NCBI GenBank assembly: GCA_008638375.1
Contig: CM018052.1
Span: 32,186,239 to 32,250,238, forward strand
Direction: 5' to 3'
Origin: Nyssa sinensis
Lineage: Eukaryota; Streptophyta; Magnoliopsida; Cornales; Nyssaceae
Length of the DNA stretch: 64,000 bases
A program made the position numbers and the translations under genes. Positions 11,171-23,399 of this stretch are shown one piece after another. Numbering within the stretch: the first letter of the stretch is position 1; every line of letters starts with the position of its first letter. The notes under the pieces are model-generated. The model ran no database searches, was not told the DNA's origin, and was given only the letters and a program-made list of their open reading frames with translations.

Positions 11171-11559
11171 AGAGTTTTTAAATACTTGGAGGACAACACT
11201 TGAAACATTTAACACATGAGCTTCAGAAAATTAAATCACGATGTACAGGAATTAATTAAAACATAGATAGAATAAAAGACATTTATTTTCAAGAATCATT
11301 TAATAAAATTAGCATTTACATGGACATGCGGAAATAAACGTATCAACTATTAGCAATATCAAGAAGTGAATTTTGCATGCAATGTTAGAATTTATAAATA
11401 GAACAATAGTACATTGAAATATAAAGCATATAAATACGAGAATTTAGAAATAAAATTACCGCATATATTTTAACATAAAAATACTTCAGAATATTTGAAC
11501 TTCAAATTACTTCAGAATCCATGAAAATTAAAAACCTCCACTTCAAAGTACAGGATTAC

Positions 11560-13280
11560 TCACATTGTTCTCCCGAGTCAGCACTACTGATGGGCTTTCC
11601 CTTTTCCTTTGTAATTTCTAAAAATCAAATTCATCATGACTTCAATTAATTCCTCATTCACTTCAAATCATTCCTAAATTGATGCTCTTCATTAAATTTT
11701 TAGACCCGACGTATCCTAATTTCCTAGGATTGGTCTTACTCCTTTTTAACCAGCCTACTTGTGGTAATTTTATAAATTTTATTTTTTATATGACTTATTT
11801 TTCAGTACCTATTTTGGTATTATGGACCTCATCGTTAGATTCAGAACTTTGAAAAAAGTCAATTTAAACCTTCTTGACTTTTTATTTGGCTTCGGGCTTT
11901 GCTAAGGGTAAAACGGTAATTTTTACTCTTTAAGAGTCTTAATTTTTTGGAGTCCCGTTTCATACAATGGACCCTGCCATTGGGTCCAGAATGCCCAAAA
12001 TAATAAGTTTACACTATCCTCTTTATTTATTTGGACAACAAATCATTTTATAATAATTAAATTAATTAAATTTATTGAATTAATTTAATTATTAAATTTA
12101 ATATTATATATTTATTTCGGTAAATATATGTCACATGTGCCATGGTGGCACAGTGGCAGTACGTGGGGTGTTTTGGTCTTAGGCAACTGTGAGGTTAGGC
12201 GTTCGAACCTAGGAAGCTGTGGCTCCCCCTTTTTTTTCTTCTAATTTTTCCTAAGCCAAACAATGGATAATTGAGCTAAACCGGGATAAGATATCCCAGG
12301 TCTGGACAGCGCCTTTAAATCGATTTCCTAACCTTGTAGCCAAACACCCCGTTTAAGTTTTAACAAAAGGCTCAAAACGACATTGTCCCACTTATCCCAT
12401 TTTGTGCGACGGGGCGGGTCCCGACCAGAACCCGAACCGACCAGAGATCTGGCCCGCCCTGTTCAACATCTTCCCTACTTGACCCCCGTTCGTTGCCCTA
12501 ATTGCAGAGATTTTAAATCTCTATTTCGTGGAGTTTGAGAGACTGATTCTCTCTACTTCTTTTTTATATGGACTTCTAAACCTCCTAAGAGTATTTTCGC
12601 ATTGGTTAGGGGGCTCGAATTGGGCCAAAAACTTCTCTTGGATGCTTGATGACCGTACCTACAACTTGATCATGCTCACTCATTTCTGACTCAAAACTCA
12701 TGGGGTTTCTTCTATTATGGTCCCTCTATCATGGGGTTCAATTCCTTGATCTTAAAATCGAGGTTAAAGGTCTACTTCAGAGGTTGGGTTCTGAACCCAA
12801 AACCTGCATGTCGTGGTTTAAGGGTCTTTTCCTAGGCTTTTAGGTCGCAGAATAGGGTTTTTGCAACCCTCATAAGGTCTAGTTTAGAGCTTAAGCAACA
12901 AAATGAGTTCCATGGAGGTTGGTTCAAACCTGCACCATTAAAGGCCCAACAATGGCGGATTCATATGGGTTTTGCATTCTAAGCCCTCCTAGGTTGGTTT
13001 TATTACATTCCCTCACAGGATACACTGATTTTAGGCCATTCATACACATTAAACTTGTTTGTGTGGGGTTTTCTAGAGAGAAAATTTTTGCATGGTTTAG
13101 GGTTTACCTCACAATGGCTTCCCTTTGGTTCAGCCCTGAGCTCTTTAGGGCCTCTCTGGAACAGCACCTATCCTTCCTTCCCTCATTCTTCTTCTTTTTC
13201 TTCTCCCTTCTTCTTCTTCTTCTTTTTCGCTCTCTCTCTCTACCTCACTCTCTCTCTAGCCGACCTTACACAATTCTGAT

Positions 13281-13311
<31 letters not shown>

Positions 13312-13377
13312 CATTTATATTTTTATTTTAAATATGCTACATGAAATGTGATTGGTTAGTTTGGGAGATGAGGGCTT

Positions 13378-13424
<47 letters not shown>

Positions 13425-13771
13425 TATATGTTGCAATATTTAGCATAAAAAGTGGGCAGTTCAAGTGGTATCTTTTTAGGTGCTTAAGTACTTGCTTATT
13501 TAGGTCAAAGGTTCAAAACTCATTGGTTGCACTTTTGGCTTCCTTTTTGTTGTTTTCCCATTAGGCCTTGTTTGGCCAATTAAATTATTTATTTTAACTT
13601 TTTCCTGTTATTCTCTTTTACATTTTTTTCTTATGTAATTGAATTTATTATTCGCTTCTTCATTTGGAATTGTCGTTTATATGCCGATTAAATTTCTTAA
13701 TTATTCCTTTTAAGGGTTACTAATTCATAATTAGCGACTTAACTATCATTTAATAGGGTCAGGGTGTTACA
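11560..13771 (-). mobile_element. Partial long LTR, copy B (minus orientation)
   Basis: It ends GTCAGGGTGTTACA; its reverse complement TGTAACACCCTGACCC starts like copy A and the solo LTR. Landmarks in inverted order are the GGCCAAACAAGGCC block (13563-13583), the tRNA-like block (13452-13528), a GGGTC/CCCGACC-rich block (12405-12480) matching 15230-15280, and a conserved 'RGACTCAACGRYGG' type block (11820-11990) matching 15640-15790. The distal LTR end is missing or unrecognisable. A CT-rich then TA-rich microsatellite lies at 13190-13440. ORFs here come from low-complexity sequence. Confidence 0.73.
12142..12218 (+). other. tRNA-like A-box/B-box segment inside LTR copy B
   Basis: TGGCACAGTGG (A-box like) is followed 48 bases later by GCGTTCGAACC (B-box like) and then a T run. 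This spacing and pairing is that of a tRNA-derived SINE or pseudo-tRNA. No full cloverleaf was seen. The counterpart position in the solo LTR at 13785 lacks it, so it may be an insertion. Confidence 0.5.
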
Positions 13772-14078
13772 CCATTGCACCTCTTGTAACACCCCGGCCC
13801 GTTTATTGAGAAATTAAGCCACTAATTTTAATTGACGACCCTTAATAGAATGGATAAGAAATTGAATCGGGATATAAACAACAATTTCAAAAAAAATATT
13901 TCAAATACCTTGAATTAACGAGGTCGACTCCGAGGAAAAATAAATTTAGGCTACGATTGAAAAATCAAAACATGAAGAGTGAATATTAAGTGAAAAATAA
14001 TACAAAAGTTATAAATAAATAATTTAATTGGCCAAACAAGGCCTAACGGAAAAATAGCAAAAATAAGCCAAGTTGAAG

Positions 14079-14155
14079 CCAATGGGTTTTGAACCTTTGA
14101 CCCAAAAATAGGCAAAATTTTAAAGCCCAAAAAGTAGCCACTTGGGCTGCCTACT
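14079..14155 (-). other. Antisense tRNA-like block conserved in all three LTR copies
   Basis: The minus strand reads GCCCAAGTGGCTAC (A-box like), then about 40 bases on GGGTCAAAGGTTCAAAACCC (B-box like). The same arrangement occurs at 10045-10135 in copy A and 13452-13528 in copy B, each antisense to the LTR. It may be an old SINE fixed in the LTR, or an internal Pol III-like promoter. Function is not shown. Confidence 0.5.
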
Positions 14156-14171
14156 TTTTGTGTCTTATTTT

Positions 14172-14220
<49 letters not shown>

Positions 14221-14436
14221 TCATCAAAAGAAAACTCCACCTCCCAAGTTGCCCAATAACTTTTCATGCAACCAAAACAATTATTTAAAAAATTAAAAGC
14301 AAATAAGATATATATATATATATATATATTGAGTGTTGCGTGTGTGGGATGGATTCAGAAGGAAATCAGATTTGATGTTGGAACAGGTCTGATGGCGAGA
14401 GAAAGTGAGTTAGAGAGAGAAGGTGAAGGAAGAATA

Positions 14437-14491
14437 GAAGAGAAGAAGAAGAAGAAGAAGAAGAAGAAGAAGAAGAAGAAGAAGAAGAAGA
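14437..14491 (+). repeat. (GAA)n microsatellite
   Basis: About 17 GAA units lie within the solo LTR. The 87-residue open frame across it, with a poly-Lys run, is an artefact. Confidence 0.95.
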
Positions 14492-16628
14492 AAGGAGAAA
14501 AGGATGTTTGCATGGCTAACTTGACCTAAGAAGATCACCAATCAAGGAGAATGTGAGGCAGCCACTGTTCAGAAGGTGAAACACCAACTCTTAAATTTTC
14601 CTTTCTTAAAATTTTGACACGATTTGAGTGATTTAGGAGTCTAAATATGCATATATGATATCTAGAATGTGTAAACTTGATTTAGGCATGAAGTTTGAAC
14701 CCTGAAACAGCCCTTAGAATACCAAACCTGTGAAGGCCGCCATTGATGAACCTTGACAACTGGGTCTGAACCAACTTGAGTTAAACTTTGATTTAGGTAT
14801 GGAGATTAAAACTGGAAAGGAAATGATTCACGAAGCAAAAAAAATCGAGTGAAATGGCTTAAAAACGAGCCCCAAAAATGGAGTTACAAGTCGTAGGTTC
14901 ATGACCCAACTCTCTCCACAGGGCTCCAACTCTCATTTTTAGAATGTAGTTTAAATCCCCATAACCTGAGGATCACGAGGAGCCAAAAATCATAGCTTTT
15001 GGTGGAAAAATGAGCGTATGTCGAAGGATTATCCAGTCGGCCATGGAAGCTCATATAGAGCTTTTCAGAGGGCTTCGAGACCAAAAATCGATGATGAACT
15101 CTAAATTACGGACTTAAGAACTAATTAGCATCAAAAGCAGAAAAAAAACGTGGCCAAAACCTCATGAAATAAGAACTGAAAAACCTAGGGTTTCGGATGA
15201 ACAGTGGTCGTCGTGATGAGGAAGACGACACTATTCGGGTCGGGTCATGGGTTGGATCTCGGGTCGGGTCCTGCCCCATTTTAAAATGGATCCTAAAAAT
15301 GAACTAAACGGTGCCGTTTCAATAAATGACTGTTGACATCACAGTGACGTCAGCATGACATAGTGAACCACATTAAACCGGTTGGTTTTGAAATTTTTGA
15401 ACTAGTTCAGTCCCCAAATCCTTGAACCGGATGGTTTATTTTAGAAATTTTTGAAATTCTATTTTGACCCCCAACTTTCGGTTAATTATGAAGTTACACA
15501 GAAAAATTAAATAAAATTAATTTAAAATCCTTTTTAAATTAGGAAAATTGTTAAAACACCCCTAAGCCAAAAAATTAGTCAAACGAAGTCCAAATAAAAT
15601 AAAAGAATAATGTAACCCAACGTTTTTGGACATTCCAGACTCAACGACGGAGTTTGATTTATGAAATTAAGTCTCAAAAATTAAGACACAAGAAATGTAA
15701 AATTACCATTTTACCCCTAATGATACTTAAGGCCAACTAAATATAAAAGGTAGTCCCTCTTGACCATTTTGGGCAATTTGGATTCAACGGTAGAGTCTAT
15801 TTTGGCAAACGAAATATCAAAAAATATGACACGTAAAAACATAAAATCACGAAAACACCCTAGGCTTAAAATAAACTATAAATACGCAAATTTAGATCTA
15901 GAAAAGTCTAAACCAATTATTTTCAACACTTTGAACCTAACGGTGACATCTTTTTGGGGAAAATAAGACCTGGTAACGAACTAAAAAATGAGCCACGCGT
16001 TCCTAAGACTTAATGAAGCTATAGGGAGAGGGTAATTGGAATAGAGAGAGCTCTAAATTGACAGTTAAATTATGTGATGCTTTGAACAAGAAAGTAACAA
16101 GATCTTGAATTGTGATTATAGGGACCCTCGTTAAGGAAGGATTTTTGGATAGCTTTTGGGACTTCAGGTGAGTTTTTCATACCATGTTGAGGTGGATTTC
16201 CATTATAGATATAAATATTGACTATTTTACGACTTCGATATCTAATGCCTTGTGAGTATTTTCATGTCGTACTCGAGGTGGATTTTTGTTAAACATGTAA
16301 ACATTGAACTCTTTTGTGACTTTGATAATAGACATACTTCATTTGCTATTGTTTTTAATGACTTGTCAATGTATATTGCTTTATAACCTTTGATATTAGA
16401 TACATTGTGCCTAGTGCTTATTTTAAACGATTCGTTGATACCTATATTGTCTTCCCTTTAACTCAAGAAAATATTTTGTAAGACACTCATGAAACTATAC
16501 CGTTTTCTTACCAAACTTTGAACTGTTTTGACTAAATGATAAGCATGAAACTCTTATTTGAATAATTAAGAACGTTATTGATGTTATTGATTTTGGATAT
16601 GATTTTGATGTTTTGAATGAAACACTCT

Positions 16629-16895
16629 TCTATGATTGGTTATTATTGAATAGATTGTGACCTTATTGAACCCTGCCCACGAGGTATATTGGTGGTAAGG
16701 CGGTGTGATACGGCATATTATTGAATTTGATCTCAGTCAGCGAGGTTCTAATTTGCTGGCAATAGAATTTTCTATGATTTGTCATTATCGAATAGATTGT
16801 GACTTTATTGAACCCTAACCACGGGGTATATTGGTGGTACTATTGAATTTTATCTCAGTCAGCGAGGTTCTAATTTGCTGGCCATAGAAAGAGGA
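16629..16895 (+). repeat. 142-bp direct duplication in the solo LTR
   Basis: TCTATGATT...GAATAGATTGTGAC...TTATTGAACCCT..CCACG.GGTATATTGGTGGT...CTCAGTCAGCGAGGTTCTAATTTGC occurs from 16629 and again from 16771. The second copy has lost about 25 bases. It lies near the 3' part of the LTR. Confidence 0.88.
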
Positions 16896-17801
16896 ATTTT
16901 AATGATTTGAACTCTTGTGAATATCGAATGTGAACTATAATTAGACTTTGAATCATCGAATTGAGGACTATTGAACTACGATTTTGATTATCAGACTATG
17001 AAATTGTTATCGAACTATGTTACCAAACTATGATGTTGATTTGACTATGACCATTGATATTGAAAATGACTTCGAACAGTAACTATGAACGAGTTACAAT
17101 AATAGACTATGATGTTGATTTGACTGTGACTATTGATATTGAAAACGACTTTGAACCATGTTTGAATTATAATACTAATCATCATTATCAAACTATGTTA
17201 TTGGATCATTATTATGATTGTGCTATGTTATCGATTTTTATTTACAACTGTGATTGAACTGAGATTTATTGAAAATGACTTTGGTACTAGTTTCTGATCT
17301 GTTGTACTTTGATATGATGTATTCTAATTCCATATAAGTATAGACATTTCAGAATATACTACATAGTAGTTTTGAAACCTTTGGCATGTTATGGAATACT
17401 CACGAGCTGTCGAGCTCATACGGATTTTTATCCAACACATTTCAAGTAACGATATTGGCAAGGAAATAACAAGATCAACCAGGATAATTGAAAGCTCATA
17501 ACTATTAACCTTTTTGTATTAAGTGATGTAATTACTTTTGGTAAGTGTGGAATGTATATCGAATATGACATCAGCAGATTTTAAGGATTTACATCATCTA
17601 TTTTTTTTTGGTTATTATGGAATATATATGAATGATTGTTGTTGAATGGTATACTGACGCTCCCGTAATAGAAAAAAAATTTATTCCACTGCGTTTGATT
17701 GGTTGGAAATGAGTAAAGTATTGTGATCATTGAGAAAGGCCTTGGTGGCCGATCACGAACCCTTAATCCGTATAGGCCGGGTTCCGGGTCATGACACCTC
17801 T

Positions 17802-18052
17802 CCCTCAACCAATGAAATCTTATGCAAACCCTTCATGATTTGTACGCAAGTCTTGAGATTGTATGGTCAACACTCAGATCATTGCGTGAGGACTTAAAGG
17901 TGTCAATCCATACCTTGTGTGTGTGTAGTTAGAGAGAGAAAAGAAGGAAAAAGAACAAAAAGAAGAAGAAGAAGAGGAAGAGAGGGACTCTACATGCGAC
18001 TCTGAAACAAACCTTCGCTTATTAAATATCTATGATTTCAAATTCATGCCAA

Positions 18053-18083
<31 letters not shown>

Positions 18084-19490
18084 CATCTACAAAAGATAGA
18101 TACATGAAGGTTTTTCACCCATACCAATAAGAATACAGTCCAAGTCTACAAAGTTATCACATAGAAACAACTAATATGTCACACTTTAGTGGTTTACTGC
18201 TAGTCTATCTGAAACTTCTCGTTGTCTACTTCAAACTTGATTAGTTTTTTGCACATTCAGTACAACACCATCCACGATCCATTGATCCACTACCTCTAGG
18301 AGTGTGTAAATCTCATGCAATGGAAGTATGTGCTCTAACTCTTCTATATGCACCTATGTATGCTAACCTAACACTAGGTATATAAAATCATAACCACAAG
18401 ATTCGCAACCTTGCAACAAGCAAACTATATGAATAAAAATTGAAGCAAAAGATCTTTCTATAATTCTTTGTACTTTAAAAGACTAGGGTTTTCATTATAT
18501 ATAACATAATTTCCTATTTATATTCAAAAACTCGTGTTTAAAATATATACCTAATTGGAGAAGGTCTGATACATAAAATACAAAAATTTAGTCAAAACAA
18601 CGTATAAAACTTAACACGCGTATAGATGGAGATGCCATTCATGTTCGAACATGGCCAACCGTTCGAATGGAGCATCCCTTCCCTTCATACGGGGAAGCTA
18701 CTAGAATTCTAATTTTGTTTTGAGATAAATTTCTGCGTTTTTCTAACATCTTATTATAAAATACCAAAATAAGTTTAGAAATATCTATAATTGCAATTCC
18801 CATAATTAAACTTAGCCTATAGTCAAAACTAACTCATATTTAAAATCATTTTAATAATTGTAAACTGCTAAGAAACAATTTTAAGGTGTAGTGCTTAAGT
18901 TTAATACATGAACACATATCTTGAATTACACATTTTTTTATACATTGATGTAATTGTGAGACTTCTTAAATCTTTATTTCATGACTAACAATATACCACA
19001 TGATTCAATAATAACTTAACAATTACATGTCCAGAGAAATACAATATAATGAAAAAGAATTGACAATATAAATTGTCAAAATTTCTTTAAAGTGTAAACC
19101 ATTGTTTCTCTCTCTTGCTCTTTATTTTTTGGTTCTCTCTCTGACTCCCTTCCTCTATCTAACTCCTCACTGCAGTCTCTAATTCTCTCTATACATAAAC
19201 CTCCATATATAAGCACTATTATTTAGTCCCGTGTAAAGTCTATTGCAAATTTGCAATGAGGAGTAAGAACAAAAATGTCAAGTGTGATCGTCATACCTAT
19301 AATGACCACTCAGATTTGATTGTCCCAAGTTTAAGCTGGTCACACATGTCTGGGTTCACATTCCATCTTTTTAGCAATTGAGCATTTTAGGGTACTGCAA
19401 ACAAAATTCAATTGGCCTAATGCCGAAACTGAGATGATGTTGGACTGGTTTTGGGCCATCACCATTCATTTGTGTGTATACATATATAAA
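17802..19490. other. Intergenic, no gene seen
   Basis: AT-rich sequence. It has a GA-rich run at 17930-17985, an (AAT)n run at 18050-18082 and a CT-rich run at 19105-19190. No ORF with recognisable protein similarity and no RNA gene was found. Confidence 0.7.
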
Positions 19491-20250
19491 TAGGGGTGCA
19501 AAAATGGCCGGAAGGCCCCGGCCCGCCTGATTTTTTTGCAAGCCTAGTTTAGCCGGCCCCAAGTCAAGCTCAGCTCGGCCCAAACTCGGGGTATCTCTAT
19601 TTCAGACTTGAACTTAATTTTTTGAATTGAGACCCGGCCCACACAAACTCGAATACTTAAAATTATAAACTCAACTCTTTAAAACATAAAATAATTATTT
19701 ATTAGTTTCCAATTCAAATGATTTTCATTATTTATTATTATTTAATTTACTTCCAACTTGACAAATCAATATATATTTAATTTTCTTACTTCTTACTTCA
19801 CATTTTTATTATTTACATTTCAATTCAAGCTTTACACCATTACCATATATATATATATATATATATATAAATATTAAAAAAATATTAACTCATTCTATAT
19901 ATCAAATACTTGTCTTCGAGCTTCTTATTTAAACTATTAAATCATTTGTCAATTGCACAAAAAAAAAAAATTCATTCATCAATTCTAACTTTTATAATTT
20001 TTTAATTTATAATACATTAACATTTTATTTGTTAATTATTTATTGATGTAATTATTTGACTTAATTATAATTTTACAATAATTTTTTTTTTTTTAGTTTG
20101 CAAGTCTGTATTAAGAATTAAAGCCTAGGGTCAAGTTAAGGCCTTATTTTTTGGGCTTCGTCCGGCCTGGCCCGCTAGGCCCACTAATTTGACGAGAGCT
20201 GATAATAGTCCGGCCCAATCTCGACTCACACCGCAGGTCTTTATTTTTTT
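19491..20250. mobile_element. Possible hAT-type non-autonomous element or remnant
   Basis: It begins TAGGGGTGCAAAAATGG, like the TAGGGGTGCAAACGAG terminus of the element at 40162. Both ends are rich in GGCCCGGCCC motifs in opposite orientation (19515-19610 and 20155-20225). The expected right terminus (..CACCCCTA) is not intact, so the right end is uncertain. The AT-rich middle carries a TA microsatellite (19848-19869). Confidence 0.42.
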
Positions 20251-21250
20251 TGGCATACATACACACTTATATAAAATAATATTATAGACATCAAATCATG
20301 TAAAATTAATGTAATAAATTGAATTTTTACTCAAAAAATTTTTAAAAATTTCCACCATTTCCAACTTTTACTTTATTCTCAAATACCCTCTCTCTCTCTC
20401 TCTCCCTCTGTAAAAAGTTCTCACACGCAAAAGAACCCAGATACCCCATTCTCTCTAACATCATTTTTGTAAATCAACCTCAATTCTTCTCTCTTCATCC
20501 AACGAAAATCCCCCCATCTCTCTCCGTAACGAAAAACCCTCTCTAATCTCCAATCTCCACCAACCGAAATCGTCTATCTTCATTATCCCCTCATCCATGA
20601 TCTCCTCTCTCTTTGTGAAATCATCACTCTTCATCATCGCCAACTATTGGTTAGCTCATCATTGGCCAACACAAAGTCATTCCCAGCCACCACCAACCCC
20701 TGCCAAAGTAAGAATTCTCCTATGTAAACGTCTTTTTCATTTTTTTTCCTTCAACTTTTCATCTCTTACGAGTTTTTATGAAAGATTTAGTGACCGATAA
20801 AAATGTGACAATAAACAATATTATACATATTTAGATTTGAATTTAAATAAAAATATATCTGATACAAATTTAAATCTATTTTGTTAAAAAAAAATTTTTA
20901 AATATATAATTCAAATTTAAATTTGAAGACCCTCCTACTCATAATCTATGCCCGAATTCACTCATAACCTACGTGGGATCGTGACATACTCTTTCACCCG
21001 AATCTGAGACGCTCTCATCGCGATCGGACTCAAGGCGGATTTAGGTCTTGTGTTTTATGATTATCACCTGATCATCAAAGTCTCAGATCGACTCTGAACT
21101 ATGACCCAAAAGTTACAATTGATGAATAAAGATACTTAAATCACTTATATGGTTAAAGACTCTCTTACTCATAACCGATATGAAATGGTGACAAATTGCT
21201 CTGAAAATAAAATATCATATCACCGTGAGCCTAGAACACACCAAATCCCA
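20251..21250. other. Upstream region of the stress-protein gene with repeat remnants
   Basis: A CT microsatellite lies at 20389-20408. Around 20930-21240 a string of phrases (CCTACGTGGGATCGTGACA, CATATCACCGTGAGCC) looks like remnants of TRIM/LTR-type repeats similar to those at 25927. Short ORFs here (for example 20461-20643 minus) show no family features. Confidence 0.5.
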
Positions 21251-21282
21251 CCGTTTTGGTTCATTTTACTCGTATGTACACC

Positions 21283-21300
21283 CACGTGTATATATACGTG
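21283..21300 (+). promoter_or_regulatory. G-box next to a TATA run, candidate core promoter
   Basis: CACGTG at 21283-21288 is directly followed by TATATATA at 21289-21296 and then TACGTGAC. A palindromic G-box is the classic plant site for bZIP and bHLH factors, including ABA and light response, which would fit a stress protein. The TATA run lies only 32-39 bases before the ATG, so if it is used the 5' UTR would be very short; the true start could lie elsewhere. Confidence 0.5.
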
Positions 21301-21327
21301 ACATAATAGACAGTAATAATTCCCGTC

Positions 21328-22051
21328 ATGGCGACGCCAAAAAAACCGTCGGAATCTGAACGTCCGCCGACGGCGTTCTTAGTCCAACCAGCGTCCCCTC
21401 GATTCCCACTGGCACAGTCGGGGACGCCCACTGCTGGGGCTCGCCGCAAGATCGCAATAGCCGTCGATCTGAGCGACGAGAGTGCCTACGCCGTGAAGTG
21501 GGCGGTCCAAAACTACCTACGCCCGGGGGACGCCGTGATCCTCCTCCACGTGCGTCCCACGAGCGTCCTGTACGGTGCCGACTGGGGCGCCATCGACCCA
21601 TCCGTCAACACCGGCACCACCAGCGAAGTGGCGCAGAAAAAACTTGAGGACGATTTCGACACATTCACCACCACGAAAGCTAACGATTTGGCTGAGCCGC
21701 TGGTGGAGGCTCATATTCCCTTTAAGATTCATATAGTGAAAGATCACGACATGAAGGAGAGGCTGTGTTTGGAGGTCGAGAGGTTGGGTTTGAGCGCGGT
21801 GATCATGGGAAGCCGAGGATTTGGTGCTTTGAGACGCAGTACCAAGGGGCGGCTCGGTAGCGTTAGCGATTACTGTGTACAACACTGTGTTTGTCCCGTC
21901 GTGGTGGTTAGGTATCCTGACGAGAAAGACGGAGCTGCAGGCGGTGATGGCTCTGGTGATGCCACGAAGGCGGCAGACAAGGACGGCGAGGGGCTACATC
22001 CAGTGCCGGAGGAAGAGCAGGAGTATCATGATGCATCTGATAAACATACAG
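21328..22051 (+). CDS. Universal stress protein, PHOS32/PHOS34 type (main coding exon)
   Basis: This is an open frame of 241 residues from ATG. The N-terminus carries PASPRFP at residues 21-27; Ser23-Pro24 corresponds to the MAP-kinase-phosphorylated site known in Arabidopsis PHOS32. The USP (Rossmann-like, ATP-binding) domain runs from about residue 38 to 196: GARRKIAIAVDLSDES, GDAVILLHVRPTSVL, the KIHIVKDHDMKERLCLEVE segment and MGSRGFGALRRSTKGRLGS, the glycine-rich nucleotide-binding loop. It closes with CPVVVVRYPD, then an acidic Gly-rich tail ending EEEQEYHDASDKHT. The frame runs on to a TAA at 22078-22080, but ACAG|GTTTGA at 22051/22052 is a plausible donor. Splicing to 30585 would end the protein in VESA. 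Family and start are sure; the last residues are inference. Confidence 0.93.
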
Positions 22052-23399
22052 GTTTGAAGTCTTTAATATGTCATCTTTAACTTCCATGTGTATATTCAAT
22101 CTCTTAATTTGCATAAGTAGTTGTATTCTTTCCAGTTAATTACTATGAATTTATTCAAAATGAAATTATGATTTGGTTACTTTAGCTATGCTTGCTCAAA
22201 TGATTGTGACTTTGTTTTATTGGGAATGTTGTTCTTGGATTGGAGTTGGGGTTCCCTTATTTCTTGCTGGATAAATAGGTTCATTTTCTCTGATGATAAC
22301 GACAATTTGGAATGTGTTTGCAAGTATTTGTGGAACGTTGGCTATTCTGGTTCCACCGGGATCGATCATGGGTAAATGTAATAGTGGAGTGGACTATTTT
22401 GGTTAGGCTAAGCTGAAGTTGAACATGTTTTCTCAAGTAAGATTAATTTGTCAGCCTGATCTCACTTAATTCAGTTGGAAATGCTTTATGAATAACTGTG
22501 GAACGTGTTTGACTGCTTGGCATCTGGCTATTCTGGACAGTTAAGCTGAAATTGAGCCTGTTTTTTCTTGTCAGTTTAATTTGTTTCTTTATTTGGCTTA
22601 ATTAATTCGGAATTAATTGAGCCATATATTAACTGGAATGTGATTTATAAAAAAAAAAAAATACATATATTAACTGGAATGTGGCTTGCTATTCTGATTA
22701 GCTAAGATGAAATCTATCTTTTTTTCTCAAGTCAGTTTATCCTTTTTGCATGCTTTTGCTTCATTAATTTGTAATTGTTTTACAAATATCAGTGGAATTT
22801 GCTTGGCTATCCTTGTTAGCTAAGGTGAGATTGAGCATATTTTGTCAAGTTAGTTTGATATTTTTGCTTTAAATTTCTTTATCAAGTTTAGTCATTTATA
22901 TTTTCATAATTAACTTAAATTTGGGGGGGGGGGGGGGGGGGGGGTGTTCAGTTATACTGGACATGCAAATTTATTTTGCTTTATTCTTTTCTTTGCCCGA
23001 GTCACTGCCTTTGTCTTTATGGAAGATGTCTGTCCAATTAAGTATTTTTTGAGAATCATGCATGAGCTTTGCAAAGTGAAATTCTGATCTTCTTATCATT
23101 AAGTGCATCCTTTGGTGGTTTGACACTTCTATTCCTCGGTAGTTTTCCTCAAAATTCTTTAAGATTTTGTAGATGAAAACTTTTGTTTCTCATTATGTGT
23201 TCAGACCAGAAAGTGTAGTTGTTTTTTTTCCCCTCTCTTTTAGAGAGATTTAAAGTGTGAGGTGTATTGTGGTTATATTTTTCTTTTTTCCTTTTTGACT
23301 AAAACGTGCATTTAGGGTATACAAAAGCTATACATGCCCTTCTGTCAAAAACAAAATAACCACACCCCACACAAAATAATAATAAAGAGTCTTTAAGAA

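Larger units (their letters stand above)
13785..17796 (+). mobile_element. Complete 4.0-kb solo LTR, probably Ty3/gypsy
   Basis: It starts TGTAACACCCCGGCCCG and ends CCGGGTCATGACA, giving TG..CA ends with short inverted termini. It is flanked by the 5-bp duplication CCTCT at 13780-13784 and 17797-17801. No gag or pol is present, so this is a solo LTR, presumably left by recombination between two LTRs. The very long LTR and the TGTAACACCCCG start recall Ty3/gypsy Tekay/Del-like families, which is inference. It contains TA and GAA microsatellites, a GTTTGAACC-type antisense tRNA-like block and a 142-bp duplication. Confidence 0.88.

Noticed and set aside
12919..13564. Open frames of 141, 74 and 70 residues with Ser/Leu and His/Thr/Ile-Tyr runs
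   Set aside because: They are made by CT, CA and TA microsatellites within an LTR and have no protein motifs.
22923..22944. Run of 22 G
   Set aside because: It could form quadruplexes, but such a homopolymer is as likely a sequencing or assembly artefact; it is noted only as part of the intron.
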